Below, piece after piece: positions 31,345 through 40,368 of a DNA stretch of 64,000 bases (its first letter is position 1; every line of letters starts with the position of its first letter). Source of the DNA: Streptomyces naganishii JCM 4654. Lineage in GTDB: Bacteria; Actinomycetota; Actinomycetes; Streptomycetales; Streptomycetaceae. The notes below the pieces were generated by a model that ran no database searches, was not told the DNA's origin, and saw only the letters and a list, made by a program, of their open reading frames with translations. The stretch is from contig NZ_BMVF01000003.1 of the NCBI RefSeq assembly GCF_014650575.1, forward strand, positions 124,001 to 188,000, given 5' to 3'. A program made the position numbers and the translations under genes.

Positions 31345-31728
31345 TCAGGCCAGGGTCGCCATGAAGTCGCCGCAGGCGCGGGCGCAGGCGCGGCAGGCCT
31401 CGGCGGTCTGCTCGGCGCCGGGCTGCCGGTCGAAGACGTGGGCGCTCTCCAGGCAGACGGTCCGGCACCACTCCAGCTGGACGCGGATGCCGTCCTCGTC
31501 CTGGCGGTTCTGCTCGGACAGCACCCGGCAGGTCGCGTCGCACACCTCGGCGCACATGATGCCCTTGCGGCGCAGGAGCTCCTGCTCGTCACCACTGCCC
31601 GGGTCCACCAGGCTGGCGCGCAGCGCACAGGCCCGGGCGCAGTCCGTGCACGCCTGCGCGCAGGCGAACCGGTCCTCGAGGAACTGGATCAGTTCCTGTT
31701 GCGAAGTCGTCGTCGATGTCGTAGTCAC
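31345..31728 (-). CDS. four-helix-bundle copper-binding (Csp-like) protein, 12 Cys
   Basis: 127 residues from GTG 31728; no clear ribosome-binding site, so a leaderless transcript is possible. The protein is helical with twelve cysteines arranged as CxxxCxxCxxxC, CxxxCxxxC, CxxxC and CxxCxxxC, spaced to line the inside of a four-helix bundle. This matches Csp3-type cytosolic copper storage proteins and the DUF326 ferredoxin-like annotation. There is no export signal, so it would buffer Cu(I) in the cytosol. It is followed by small stress proteins on the opposite strand; no CsoR-type box was recognised. Confidence 0.8.
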   Translation of the reverse strand: MTTTSTTTSQQELIQFLEDRFACAQACTDCARACALRASLVDPGSGDEQELLRRKGIMCAEVCDATCRVLSEQNRQDEDGIRVQLEWCRTVCLESAHVFDRQPGAEQTAEACRACARACGDFMATLA

Positions 31729-31852
31729 ACGGCTCGGGTAGCCGGTGCCATCACCGCCAAACCCAGTGCTCGCAGGGGTTCGGTCCGTTTTCGGCCTGCC
31801 CGGCGGGGCACCCGTCCGGCCCGGGAGACGACGTGACGCGGAGGTGGGAACC

Positions 31853-32257
31853 GTGCCCGGAGAGCAGGAACTGCCGTCGACGCTGGAGCGCTCCCCCGAG
31901 GACGCCCGGCGCACCTGGATCAAGGCCCACGACTCGGCGGTGGAGAGCTACGGCGAGGGCGAACGGGCGCACCGGGTGGCCTACGGCGCGCTCAAGCACA
32001 AGTACGAGAAGGTCGGCGACCACTGGGAGCGCAAGGAGGGCGGCCGCAAGGGCCCCTCGGACCCGCGGTCGGCCCGGCCGCGCGGGCAGGGCGGGCGCAG
32101 CGGCGAGGGCGTCGACGAGAGCGCCTCCAAGGAGCACCTGTACGACCTGGCCAAGCGCCTCGGCGTGGAGGGCCGCTCCCGGATGTCCAAGGGCGAGCTG
32201 ATGGACGCCGTCCGCAAGGCCAACCGTTCGCAGAGCCGGAAGGCCCGCTCCCGCTGA
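31853..32257 (+). CDS. ChaB-family protein with Rho-N/SAP-like tail
   Basis: 134 residues from GTG 31853, preceded by GGAGGTGGG. The N-terminal half has the ChaB pattern ELPSTLERSPEDARRTWIKAH and RAHRVAYGALKHKYEKVG. After a Gly/Arg-rich linker, residues 98-130 (SKEHLYDLAKRLGVEGRS-RMSKGELMDAVR) look like the small helix-extended-helix Rho-N/SAP nucleic-acid-binding domain. ChaB was named as a cation-transport regulator in E. coli, but the family role is unsettled. The fusion suggests DNA or RNA association. It starts a rightward row of three small genes. Confidence 0.8.
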   Translation: MPGEQELPSTLERSPEDARRTWIKAHDSAVESYGEGERAHRVAYGALKHKYEKVGDHWERKEGGRKGPSDPRSARPRGQGGRSGEGVDESASKEHLYDLAKRLGVEGRSRMSKGELMDAVRKANRSQSRKARSR

Positions 32258-32317
32258 GCCGGGCGCCGGCCCGCCGGGCGGCAGGTTCGCGGGCCGGTCC
32301 AGGGGTACCCGCAGGTC

Positions 32318-32686
32318 ATGAGTACCGCATCGCTGGACATCGCCGCGGCTCAGGGTGCCGCGATCGGCATCTGGCCCTTCGTCATCGGTCTCGTCCTGGT
32401 GGCGCTCCTGATCGGCGCCTTCTGGATGGGGATCCGCGTCCGCCGCCGCGAGTCGGCGCCGCCGCGCCCGGAGGAACAGCCCCGGGTGCCGGAGGGCGGC
32501 CCGGTCGGCGAGGTGCTGGAGAACCGTGAGCCGGACGAGGTGCCGCGCGGCCGTGACCGGCTGACCCCGCACCAGCTCAAGGAGCACGGCAACCTCGGGT
32601 CCCGGACCAGCCCGACGCAGGGCCGCCCCCGCTGGGACGAGGGCAGCAGCGGCTCGTTCGGCAGCGGTGGAACCGGCGGTCGCTGA
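32318..32686 (+). CDS. DUF6479 single-pass membrane protein
   Basis: 122 residues from ATG 32318. One membrane helix (about 16-38, IGIWPFVIGLVLVALLIGAF) is followed by a basic RVRRR and a long hydrophilic Pro/Gly/Arg-rich tail containing LTPHQLKEHGNLGSR, the hallmark of the Streptomyces DUF6479 family. Topology predicts a short outside N-terminus and a cytoplasmic tail. Function unknown. It lies 60 bp after the ChaB gene in the same direction. Confidence 0.75.
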   Translation: MSTASLDIAAAQGAAIGIWPFVIGLVLVALLIGAFWMGIRVRRRESAPPRPEEQPRVPEGGPVGEVLENREPDEVPRGRDRLTPHQLKEHGNLGSRTSPTQGRPRWDEGSSGSFGSGGTGGR

Positions 32687-32797
32687 CCCGGCCGGTCCCG
32701 CCCGTCCGGCCGGCGTGCGGGCCGGTGCGAGGGCCGGCGTGAACACCGTCGTCGTACAGGCTGCCGCACAGGCCGTCGTACAGAGGAAGTGAGATCC

Positions 32798-33151
32798 ATG
32801 GCCGACGACTCCGGCCGCAGCACCCTGCCCCTGCCCGACTACGACCATCTGCCCCTGGGCGCGCTGGAGAGCCGGGTGCGCTCGCTGACCGCCGAGGAGG
32901 TCGAGGAGCTGCTGGCCTTCGAACGCACACACGCCGACCGCCTGCCGGTCACCGAGGTGCTGAACGCCCGGCTGGAGCAGCTGAAGTCCGGCGCCCAGCC
33001 GACCCAGGGCGATCCGTCGGCGCTGCGCCCCGAGCAGGGCGAGAGCCGTACGGGCTCCCCGGTGACCCCGGCGACCTCGCCGGAGCCCTTCGGGCCGCCC
33101 CCGCACGGCACCCCGGACCAGCGCGGCAAGCCCAAGGGCGACCGCACGTAG
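32798..33151 (+). CDS. DUF8129-like small soluble protein
   Basis: 117 residues from ATG 32798, with AGAGGAAG well spaced. The N-terminal two-thirds are conserved-looking: LPLPDYDHLPLGALESRVRSL, AEEVEELLAFERTHADRLPV and EVLNARLEQL, a pattern I recall as DUF8129. The tail is Pro/Gly-rich and likely disordered. No membrane helix. Nothing in the sequence gives a function; small actinobacterial proteins of this pattern often lie among stress genes, as here. Confidence 0.65.
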   Translation: MADDSGRSTLPLPDYDHLPLGALESRVRSLTAEEVEELLAFERTHADRLPVTEVLNARLEQLKSGAQPTQGDPSALRPEQGESRTGSPVTPATSPEPFGPPPHGTPDQRGKPKGDRT

Positions 33152-33218
33152 GGCCGTTCAGGGACCGCCCGCGCGCCACCGCGCGTGGAGAAGGCGTCAC
33201 ACCTGGTTTCCGTGCCCG

Positions 33219-34856
33219 GTGCCCGGGCACCCGGGCGCCGTGCTGTTGCGGAAGAGAAGGGCCCGGGCATCGGCCCGGGCCCGCCATGCGGCGGAGCGGA
33301 CGACCGACTATCTGGACGGGCGCCTACCGGTGTCCGAAGGGGGTGGCCTTCTGCGGAAGGCCTTTCCCGAGCACTGGTCCTTCCTCCTGGGCGAGATCGC
33401 CCTGTACAGCTTCGCGGTCCTGCTGCTGACGGGCGTGTGGCTGACCCTGTTCTTCCATCCGGCGATGACCGAGGTCGTCTACAACGGCTCCTACACCCCG
33501 CTCGACGGGATCCGGATGTCGGACGCCTACCAGTCGACCCTGCACATCAGCTTCGACGTGCGCGGCGGGCTGCTGATCCGGCAGCTGCACCACTGGGCGG
33601 CGCTGGTGTTCCTCGCGGCGATCGGCGTGCACCTGCTGCGCGTGTTCTTCACCGGCGCGTTCCGCCGGCCCCGCGAGATCAACTGGATGATCGGCGTGAC
33701 GCTGTTCCTGCTCGCGCTCGCCGAGGGCTTCGCGGGTTACTCGCTCCCCGACGACCTGCTGTCAGGCACGGGCCTGAGGATCGCCCAGGGCATCATGCTG
33801 TCGGTGCCGGTGGTGGGCACGTACATCAGCTTCTTCGTCTTCGGCGGCCAGTACCCCGGTCACGAGCTGATCTCCCGGCTGTACTCACTGCACATCCTGG
33901 TGATCCCCGGGCTGCTGCTCGCGCTCGTCACCGCCCATCTGATCCTCGTCTTCTACCTCAAGCACACCCAGTGGGCCGGGCGCGGCCGCACCAACGCCAA
34001 CGCGGTGGGCAAGCCGCTGTACCCGCAGTTCATGGCCAGCTCCCTCGGCCTGTTCTTCATGGTGTCGGGGCTGCTGACCCTGCTCGCCGGGCTGGCCCAG
34101 ATCAACCCGATCTGGGTGTACGGCCCCTACCGCCCCGACGCCGTGTCGACGGGCTCCCAGCCCGACTGGTACGTCGGCTTCCTGGAGGGCTCGCTGCGTC
34201 TGGTGCCGCCGTGGGAGACGGCGGTGGCGGGGCACACGATCATGTGGAACGTCTTCCTGCCCGCCGTGGTGCTGCCGCTCGCGCTGTTCGCGGTGCTGTA
34301 CGCGTATCCGTTCTTCGAGGCGTGGATCACCGGCGACGAGGAGGAGCACCACCTGTGCGACCGGCCCCGCGACAAGCCGGTGCGCACCGGGCTCGGGGTC
34401 GCCGCGATCACCTTCTACGCGGTGCTGCTCGCCGCGGGCGGCAACGACATCATCGCGCACACCTTCAAGGTCTCCCTCAACGCCCTCACCTGGATCTTCC
34501 GCGTCTCGCTCGTGGTGCTGCCGCCGCTGGCGTTCATGGTCACCAAGCGGATCTGCCTCGCCCTGCGGGAGGCGGAGCTGGAGCGGCTGGCCGAGGGCGA
34601 GGAGACGGGCGAGGTGAGCCAGACCGTCGCCGGCGGATACACCGAGAGCCATGAGCCGGTCGACGAGGAGACCCGCTACGTCATCCTGAGCCGGCGGCTG
34701 CCGCGCCCGCTGAAGTCCCCCGAGAACGGCGACGGGGACGTACCGCAGCTGCAGCGGCTGCGGGCGACGCTGAGTTCCTGGTACTACGGCGACCGGGTGG
34801 CCGTTCAGGACGGCGAGGAGCCGGAGCCGGAGTCGGCGCGCGAGCTGGAGGGCTGA
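33219..34856 (+). CDS. qcrB: cytochrome bc1 complex cytochrome b subunit (orphan copy)
   Basis: 545 residues if started at GTG 33219; GTG 33240 is as likely and neither has a clear ribosome-binding site. A hairpin (33259-33282) lies in the first codons. The actinobacterial QcrB plan is complete: FPEHWSFLLGEIALYSF, the heme-ligand helices with RQLHHWAALVFLAAIGVHLLR and YSLHILVIPGLLLALVTAHL, QPDWYVGFLEG, and a C-terminal hydrophilic extension. It transfers electrons from menaquinol in the membrane. The Rieske (qcrA) and diheme cytochrome c (qcrC) genes that normally precede qcrB are absent, so this is a second copy. Confidence 0.85.
   Translation: MPGHPGAVLLRKRRARASARARHAAERTTDYLDGRLPVSEGGGLLRKAFPEHWSFLLGEIALYSFAVLLLTGVWLTLFFHPAMTEVVYNGSYTPLDGIRMSDAYQSTLHISFDVRGGLLIRQLHHWAALVFLAAIGVHLLRVFFTGAFRRPREINWMIGVTLFLLALAEGFAGYSLPDDLLSGTGLRIAQGIMLSVPVVGTYISFFVFGGQYPGHELISRLYSLHILVIPGLLLALVTAHLILVFYLKHTQWAGRGRTNANAVGKPLYPQFMASSLGLFFMVSGLLTLLAGLAQINPIWVYGPYRPDAVSTGSQPDWYVGFLEGSLRLVPPWETAVAGHTIMWNVFLPAVVLPLALFAVLYAYPFFEAWITGDEEEHHLCDRPRDKPVRTGLGVAAITFYAVLLAAGGNDIIAHTFKVSLNALTWIFRVSLVVLPPLAFMVTKRICLALREAELERLAEGEETGEVSQTVAGGYTESHEPVDEETRYVILSRRLPRPLKSPENGDGDVPQLQRLRATLSSWYYGDRVAVQDGEEPEPESARELEG
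33259..33282. terminator. perfect 10-bp-stem hairpin at the qcrB 5' end
   Basis: Arms GGGCCCGGGC and GCCCGGGCCC around a four-base loop, 108 bp after the upstream stop. It falls inside the first codons of qcrB as annotated. It could terminate the small-protein transcripts or act as translational attenuator for qcrB. A 14-bp palindrome GGTGCCCGGGCACC lies just before it (33218-33231). Confidence 0.45.
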
Positions 34857-35323
34857 GCGCCCGCGGGCCGGTGCGCGGCGGGACGGCGGGCGCGTACCAC
34901 GACGACGTCCGGGCCGGTCGGCGCGCTGCCCGGGTCGTCGCGGCCCACGTACTGGAAGACCAGGCCGAAGAGGCCGAGGCCGAGTATCCCGAAGCCCATC
35001 AGTGCCAGCCACAGGCCGAAGACGATGCCCAGGGCCAGCACGACCGCGCCGAGCGCGACGACGATCGGCCACGGGCTGTGCGGGGAGAAGAAGTCCAGCG
35101 GGCCCGCGGTGTCCACCACCTCGGCCTCGGTGCGGTCCTGGGCGCGCGGACCGCGCCGGCGGTACTGCACGTGCAGGAAGAAGGCGACGAGCGTGGCCAT
35201 CAGCGCGGCCACGCCCAGGGCGGCGGTGCCGGCCGGTTCCGTATGGCTCCACCAGCCGTAGCCGCTGGAGGTGAGGGCGAAGAAGACGGCCACGCCGCCG
35301 AAGAGCCGGGACTCGGTTTTCAC
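34805..35323 (-). CDS. ctaF: cytochrome c oxidase subunit IV, actinobacterial CtaF type
   Basis: 172 residues from GTG 35323, overlapping the ctaD stop as GTGA, with AGGAGCAGG ahead. Four hydrophobic helices are visible (starting [73 protein letters not shown]) and the conserved [10 protein letters not shown] loop. This is the typical CtaF of actinobacterial aa3 oxidase, usually about 130 residues. Here a hydrophilic 40-residue tail is added that reads antisense to the last 52 bases of qcrB. It is cotranscribed with ctaD. Confidence 0.85.
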   Translation of the reverse strand: MKTESRLFGGVAVFFALTSSGYGWWSHTEPAGTAALGVAALMATLVAFFLHVQYRRRGPRAQDRTEAEVVDTAGPLDFFSPHSPWPIVVALGAVVLALGIVFGLWLALMGFGILGLGLFGLVFQYVGRDDPGSAPTGPDVVVVRARRPAAHRPAGAQPSSSRADSGSGSSPS

Positions 35324-36993
35324 TGCGCCTGCTCCTGCTCGTGCCGGGTGATGTCGGGGTGGTGCAGGTCGAAGGCCGGGGACTCGGAGCGGATCCTGGG
35401 CAGAGCGATGAAGTTGTGCCGCGGCGGCGGGCAGGAGGTGGCCCACTCCAGGGAACGGCCGTAGCCCCAGGGGTCGTCGGTGTCCGCCTTGCGGCCGTGC
35501 TTCGCCGAGCGCCACACGTTGTAGAGGAAGGGCAGCGTGGACAGGCCGAGCAGGAAGGCGCCGATGGAGCTGATCGTGTTGAGCAGCGTGAACCCGTCGG
35601 CGGCCAGGTAGTCGGCGTAGCGGCGGGGCATGCCCATCTCGCCCAGCCAGTGCTGGACGAGGAAGGTGGTCTGGAAGCCGACGAACAGCGTCCAGAAGTG
35701 GATCTTCCCCAGGCGTTCGTCGAGGAAGCGGCCGGTGAACTTGGGCCACCAGAAGTAGAAGCCGGCGAACATCGCGAACACCACGGTCCCGAACAGGACG
35801 TAGTGCAGGTGGGCCACGATGAAGTAGCTGTCGGTGAGGTGGAAGTCGAGCGGCGGGGAGGCGATCAGGACGCCGCTCATCCCGCCGAGCAGGAAGGTCA
35901 CCAGGAAGCCGAGCGACCACAGCATCGGCGTCTCGAAGGACAGCGAGCCCTTGTGCATGGTGCCGATCCAGTTGAAGAACTTCACCCCGGTCGGCACGGC
36001 GATCAGGAAGGACATCAGCGAGAAGAACGGCAGCAGCACCGCGCCGGTGGCGAACATGTGGTGCGCCCACACCACCGCCGACAGCATGGTGATCGCGATG
36101 GTCGCGCCGACCAGGGTGACGTAGCCGAAGACCGGCTTGCGGCTGAAGACGGGGATGATCTCCGTGACGATGCCGAAGAACGGCAGCGCGACGATGTAGA
36201 CCTCCGGATGGCCGAAGAACCAGAACAGGTGCTGCCACAGCAGGGCGCCCCCGTCGGCCGCCTCGAAGATGTGCGCGCCGAACTTGCGGTCCGCCTCCAG
36301 CGCGAGCAGCGCGGCGGTCAGCACGGGGAACGCCGGCAGCACCAGGATCGAGGTGAACAGCGCGTTCCAGGTGAAGATGGGCATCCGGAACATGGTCATG
36401 CCGGGCGCGCGCAGGCACAGGATCGTGGTGATGAAGTTGACCGCGCCGAGCGTCGTGGACAGTCCGGTGACGACCAGTCCCATCACCCACAGGTCGCCGC
36501 CCGCGCCGGGGCTGCGCATCGCGCTGTTGAGCGGCGCGTAGGCGAACCAGCCGAAGCCGGCCGCTCCCCCGGGCACCAGGAACCCGGACACCACCGTCAG
36601 CCCGCCGAACAGGTACAGCCAGTACGACAGCGCGTTCAGGCGCGGGAAGGCGACGTCGGGCGCGCCGATCTGCAGCGGCATGACGGCGTTGGTGAATCCG
36701 GCGAACATCGGCGTCGCGAACAGCAGCATCATCACTGTGCCGTGGATGGTGAACAGCTGGTTGTACTGCTCCGTGCTGAACAACTGGAGCCCCGGGCGGG
36801 CGAGTTCGGCCCGCATCAGCAGGGCGAGCACGCCGCCGAAGAGGAAGAACGAGAACGCCGTCGCCATGTAGAGGTTGCCGATCACCTTGTGATCGGTCGT
36901 GGTGGCCCAGCGCATGAGGGCCCGTCCGAATCCCGGTCGCGTCCGCCGCGGCGCCCGGCGCGGCCGCTGCGCGATCTCCCTGTCCACCGCCAT
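35320..36993 (-). CDS. ctaD: cytochrome c oxidase subunit I
   Basis: 557 residues from ATG 36993. Twelve membrane helices and the aa3-type signatures are present: [13 protein letters not shown], low-spin heme region [14 protein letters not shown], the CuB/His-Tyr site [25 protein letters not shown], the proton-path [10 protein letters not shown]-like segment, and [24 protein letters not shown]. All metal ligands appear intact, so a working proton-pumping oxidase subunit is expected. Subunits II and III (ctaC, ctaE) are not adjacent, so this is a paralogue using partners encoded elsewhere or a partial complex with the nearby qcrB. Confidence 0.9.
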   Translation of the reverse strand: MAVDREIAQRPRRAPRRTRPGFGRALMRWATTTDHKVIGNLYMATAFSFFLFGGVLALLMRAELARPGLQLFSTEQYNQLFTIHGTVMMLLFATPMFAGFTNAVMPLQIGAPDVAFPRLNALSYWLYLFGGLTVVSGFLVPGGAAGFGWFAYAPLNSAMRSPGAGGDLWVMGLVVTGLSTTLGAVNFITTILCLRAPGMTMFRMPIFTWNALFTSILVLPAFPVLTAALLALEADRKFGAHIFEAADGGALLWQHLFWFFGHPEVYIVALPFFGIVTEIIPVFSRKPVFGYVTLVGATIAITMLSAVVWAHHMFATGAVLLPFFSLMSFLIAVPTGVKFFNWIGTMHKGSLSFETPMLWSLGFLVTFLLGGMSGVLIASPPLDFHLTDSYFIVAHLHYVLFGTVVFAMFAGFYFWWPKFTGRFLDERLGKIHFWTLFVGFQTTFLVQHWLGEMGMPRRYADYLAADGFTLLNTISSIGAFLLGLSTLPFLYNVWRSAKHGRKADTDDPWGYGRSLEWATSCPPPRHNFIALPRIRSESPAFDLHHPDITRHEQEQAQ

Positions 36994-37144
36994 GCGCCGT
37001 GGGTACCCGGGCTTGTCGGTCTCACGCCGTCCGTTCCGGCCGCGTGCCCGCGTGCGTACGGCCGGTGGGGCCGCGATGATGGTGCCAGGCCCTGTCGGCA
37101 CCGCGCGCCGGCCGGCCGGGACCGGGAGAGGAGGCGCCGCCGCC

Positions 37145-37210
37145 ATGCCACGTCCGGCCCCGTCCCGTCCCGCACGACGCGTGGACAGGCTTTTGCGGCG
37201 GCCGGGTTGA
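37145..37210 (+). CDS. 21-aa leader peptide coupled to the YihY-like gene
   Basis: Short reading frame ATG 37145 to TGA 37210, product [21 protein letters not shown] minus its last residue by motif (21 aa, Arg/Pro-rich). A strong GGAGAGGAGG lies ten bases before the ATG. Its stop overlaps the TTG start of the next gene as TTGA, which has no good ribosome-binding site of its own. The pattern indicates translational coupling. The peptide itself may have no function. Confidence 0.4.
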   Translation: MPRPAPSRPARRVDRLLRRPG

Positions 37211-38013
37211 ACACGCGTGAGTCCCGGCCCCGCCCGACGGGCAACGTGTCGTGGGCGGTTGAGCTCTACCGGCGCGGCAAGGACCTCGAACTCATGCACC
37301 GCGCCATGGGGTTCGCGACCCTGGTCCTGGTCACACTGGCCCCGCTGCTGATCGTCGTGGCGGCCGCGGACCCCCTGATCGGGGGCGGGTTCGCGCTGTG
37401 GCTGGTGGACGGCATGGACCTGTCCGGCAGGTCCGCTGAAGTGCTGTCGCAGGTCTTCAGCCCGCCGCGCAAGGTGGTGGGCGGCACCAGCGTGCTGGGC
37501 GGGGTGCTCCTGGCGGTGTTCGGCGTGGCCTTCGGCGGCAGCGTGCAGAACGCGTACGAGAGGGTGTGGCGGCTGCCGTCGGGGCCGTGGCACCGGATCT
37601 GGCGGCAGGCCGTCTGGCTGTGCGCGCTCATCGGCTACCTCTACGCGCAGGTGCAGACCCGCGCGGAGCTCGCCGGGACGTACCGGATGCTGATCAGCGT
37701 GGCGATCGGGGTGCTGTTCTTCTGGTGGGGGCAGCACTTCCTGCTCGGCCACCAGGTGCGGTGGCGGCTGCTGCTGCCGGGCGCCGTCGCCACCATGATC
37801 GGCCTGGTGGGGCTGCGCGCCTTCTCCTTCCTGGTGTTCACCCCGCTGATCGTGACCAACGCGGTCAGCTACGGCGCCATCGGCACCATCCTGGTGGTGG
37901 AGTCCTGGCTGATCGGCGCGGGCTTCGTCGTCTACGGCGGCGCGCTGGCCGGGCACCTCCTCTGCGACCGGGCCGGGCACCTGCTGGAGCATCCGGAGCC
38001 GCCGAGGGGCTGA
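37207..38013 (+). CDS. YihY/BrkB-like inner-membrane protein
   Basis: 268 residues from TTG 37207, chosen because it overlaps the stop of a leader peptide; GTG 37246 is an alternative. About six hydrophobic helices are seen, starting [18 protein letters not shown] and including [28 protein letters not shown] and [16 protein letters not shown]. The gross plan and the [13 protein letters not shown] loop fit the YihY/BrkB envelope-integrity family. These are integral membrane proteins with no firm biochemical role. It is divergent from ctaD and followed by a small membrane gene. Confidence 0.6.
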   Translation: MNTRESRPRPTGNVSWAVELYRRGKDLELMHRAMGFATLVLVTLAPLLIVVAAADPLIGGGFALWLVDGMDLSGRSAEVLSQVFSPPRKVVGGTSVLGGVLLAVFGVAFGGSVQNAYERVWRLPSGPWHRIWRQAVWLCALIGYLYAQVQTRAELAGTYRMLISVAIGVLFFWWGQHFLLGHQVRWRLLLPGAVATMIGLVGLRAFSFLVFTPLIVTNAVSYGAIGTILVVESWLIGAGFVVYGGALAGHLLCDRAGHLLEHPEPPRG

Positions 38014-38107
38014 CCCGGCGGCCGGTCACGTGTGGCGGCGGCCCGGCGGGGCACTCGGGCCGCGCCCGCCGACCGGGCACGCGCGCAAGTGGACGAGGGA
38101 GGCTCTC

Positions 38108-38599
38108 ATGGCGGCCGCAGAAGGGTCCTACGACGACAGGAACGAGGCGCCCCTGGCGGGGTACGCCGCGCTCGTGGCGACCTTCACGGCCGGCGTCGCC
38201 GTGTTCACGGCCACGGCCCGCCGCCAGGGCGTACGGCTGCCCGAGCGGGTGCCGCCGTGGGACGTGGCGCTGCTGGGCGTGGCGACGTTCAAGGCGTCCC
38301 GGCTGCTGTCCAAGGACAAGGTCACGAGCTTTCTGCGGGCGCCCTTCACCCGCCGTACGGAGGAGATCCCGGCCGGTGAGGTGATGGACGAGCCGCGCGG
38401 CAGCGGCGTCCAGCGCGCGATCGGCGACCTGGTGTCCTGCCCGTTCTGCGCCTCCGTGTGGGTGGCCGCGGCGCTGGTGGGCGGCTACGCCTGCGTGCCC
38501 CGGGCCGCCCGGCTGGTGTCGGCCGGGCTGACCGCGGTGACCGTGGCGGACTGGCTCCAGTACGCGTGGAGCTTCACGGAGCAGCGGGCCGGGGGCTGA
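38108..38599 (+). CDS. DUF1360 membrane protein
   Basis: 163 residues from ATG 38108, with GAGGGAGG before it. A hydrophobic N-terminal helix (YAALVATFTAGVAVFTA) and two C-terminal helices bracket the DUF1360 signature, where FKASRLLSKDKVTSFLRAPF precedes SCPFCASVWVAAALVG. The CPFCxSVW motif is the family hallmark and could bind a metal. Homologues occur across Firmicutes and Actinobacteria; in Bacillus they include spore-coat-linked proteins. Function here is unknown. It lies 94 bp after the YihY-like gene. Confidence 0.8.
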   Translation: MAAAEGSYDDRNEAPLAGYAALVATFTAGVAVFTATARRQGVRLPERVPPWDVALLGVATFKASRLLSKDKVTSFLRAPFTRRTEEIPAGEVMDEPRGSGVQRAIGDLVSCPFCASVWVAAALVGGYACVPRAARLVSAGLTAVTVADWLQYAWSFTEQRAGG

Positions 38600-38722
38600 G
38601 GGGCGGTCCCGGGAAGCCGCGGCGGCCGGGGCTCAGGTGCCGTACAGGTGACCTTCGCCGCCGCAGGGCCGATACTGCGGAGAGCGGATGGATGTACCGG
38701 CCGGGCTCACCTGGAGGCAGCC

Positions 38723-39715
38723 ATGAAGATGCTCATCAACGTCGCCGAGACCGTGGTCGCGGACGCGCTGCGCGGTATGGCGGCCGCCCATCCCGAGCTG
38801 ACCGTCGACGTGGAGAACAGGGTCGTCGTACGGCGGGACGCCCCCGTGGCGGGAAAGGTGGCCCTGGTCTCCGGCGGCGGTTCGGGGCACGAGCCGCTGC
38901 ACGGCGGGTTCGTGGGTCCCGGGATGCTGTCGGCGGCCTGTCCCGGCGAGGTCTTCACCTCCCCGGTGCCGGACCAGATGCTGCGGGCGGCGGCCGCCGT
39001 GGACAGCGGGGCCGGCGTGCTGTTCGTCGTGAAGAACTACACCGGGGACGTGCTCAACTTCGACATGGCGGCCGAGCTCGCCGAGGACGAGGGCATCCAG
39101 GTCGCCAAGGTGCTGGTCAACGATGACGTGGCCGTCACCGACAGCCTCTACACGGCCGGCCGGCGCGGCACGGGCGCGACCCTGTTCGTGGAGAAGATCG
39201 CGGGCGCGGCGGCGGACGAGGGGCAGCCGCTGGAGCGGGTGGAGGCGATCGCCCGGCAGGTCAACGAGAGCTCCCGCAGCTTCGGCGTGGCGCTGAGCGC
39301 CTGCACCACCCCGGCCAAGGGCAGCCCCACCTTCGACCTGCCCCCCGGCGAGCTGGAGCTGGGCATCGGCATCCACGGCGAGCCGGGCCGGGAGCGGCGG
39401 CCGATGATGACCTCGGGCGAGATCGCCGACTTCGCGGTACACGCGATCCTGGAGGACATGCCCCCGCGCAACCCGGTGCTGCTGCTGGTCAACGGCATGG
39501 GCGCGACGCCGCTGCTGGAGCTGTACGGATTCAACGCCGAGGTGCACCGGGTCCTCGCCGAGCGCGGTGTGGCCATCGCCCGCACGCTCGTCGGCAACTA
39601 CGTCACCTCCCTCGACATGGCGGGCGCCTCGGTCACCCTGTGCCAGGTCGACGAGGAGCTGCTGCGGCTGTGGGACGCGCCGGTGAACACGCCGGGCCTG
39701 CGCTGGGGCGCGTGA
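38723..39715 (+). CDS. dhaK: dihydroxyacetone kinase, DHA-binding subunit
   Basis: 330 residues from ATG 38723 with CTGGAGGCAG ahead. DhaK signatures: VSGGGSGHEPLHGGFVG near residue 50, the VKNYTGDVLNFDMAAE segment, and IHGEPG with His218, the residue that binds dihydroxyacetone covalently as a hemiaminal. Length is normal. It is first of three genes dhaK-dhaL-dhaM in standard order. Together they phosphorylate dihydroxyacetone with phosphoenolpyruvate-derived phosphate passed through the PTS proteins EI and HPr. Located in the cytosol. Confidence 0.95.
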   Translation: MKMLINVAETVVADALRGMAAAHPELTVDVENRVVVRRDAPVAGKVALVSGGGSGHEPLHGGFVGPGMLSAACPGEVFTSPVPDQMLRAAAAVDSGAGVLFVVKNYTGDVLNFDMAAELAEDEGIQVAKVLVNDDVAVTDSLYTAGRRGTGATLFVEKIAGAAADEGQPLERVEAIARQVNESSRSFGVALSACTTPAKGSPTFDLPPGELELGIGIHGEPGRERRPMMTSGEIADFAVHAILEDMPPRNPVLLLVNGMGATPLLELYGFNAEVHRVLAERGVAIARTLVGNYVTSLDMAGASVTLCQVDEELLRLWDAPVNTPGLRWGA

Positions 39716-39767
39716 GCGCGAGCGTGTCCGCGGGACCCGACCGTACCTACCAAGCAAGGGAGACCCA

Positions 39768-40367
39768 GTGCTCGACGCCGACTTCTTCCGCCGTTGGATG
39801 ACGGCGACCGCCGCGTTGGTCGACCGCGAGGCGGAACGGCTCACCGCCCTCGACTCGCCCATCGGGGACGCCGACCACGGCAGCAATCTGCAGCGCGGGT
39901 TCACGGCCGTGCGGACCGCGCTGGAGAAGGAGGCGCCGGACACGCCGGGCGCGACCCTGACCCTGGCCGGGCGCGTGCTGATCTCCACGGTGGGCGGCGC
40001 GTCCGGGCCGCTGTACGGGACGCTGCTGCGCCGCACCGGCAAGGCGCTCGGCGACGCCCCCGAGGTCGGCGAGGACCAGCTGGCCGAGGCGCTGCGCGCC
40101 GGGGTGGACGGCGTGATGACGCTGGGCGGGGCCGCGCCGGGCGACAAGACGATGGTGGACGCGCTGATGCCCGCGGTGGACGCGCTCGGCGACGGTTTCG
40201 CCGCCGCGCGCGCCGCCGCCGAGGAGGGCGCCGTGGCGACCACGCCGCTCCAGGCCCGCAAGGGGCGGGCGAGCTATCTGGGTGAGCGCAGCATCGGGCA
40301 CCAGGACCCGGGCGCCACCTCGTCCGCGCTGCTGATCGCGGCCCTCGCCGAAGTGGCGGAGGCCTGA
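39768..40367 (+). CDS. dhaL: dihydroxyacetone kinase, ADP-binding subunit
   Basis: 199 residues from GTG 39768, preceded by AAGGGAGA. The ADP/Mg-binding loop SPIGDADHGSNLQRGF with its aspartates is intact, as are TVGGASGPLYGTLLRR and GAAPGDKTMVDALMPA, and the terminal GERSIGHQDPGATS. DhaL holds tightly bound ADP, which is rephosphorylated by DhaM and passes phosphate to substrate on DhaK. Length is near the usual 210. Confidence 0.95.
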   Translation: MLDADFFRRWMTATAALVDREAERLTALDSPIGDADHGSNLQRGFTAVRTALEKEAPDTPGATLTLAGRVLISTVGGASGPLYGTLLRRTGKALGDAPEVGEDQLAEALRAGVDGVMTLGGAAPGDKTMVDALMPAVDALGDGFAAARAAAEEGAVATTPLQARKGRASYLGERSIGHQDPGATSSALLIAALAEVAEA

Positions 40368-40368
40368 G

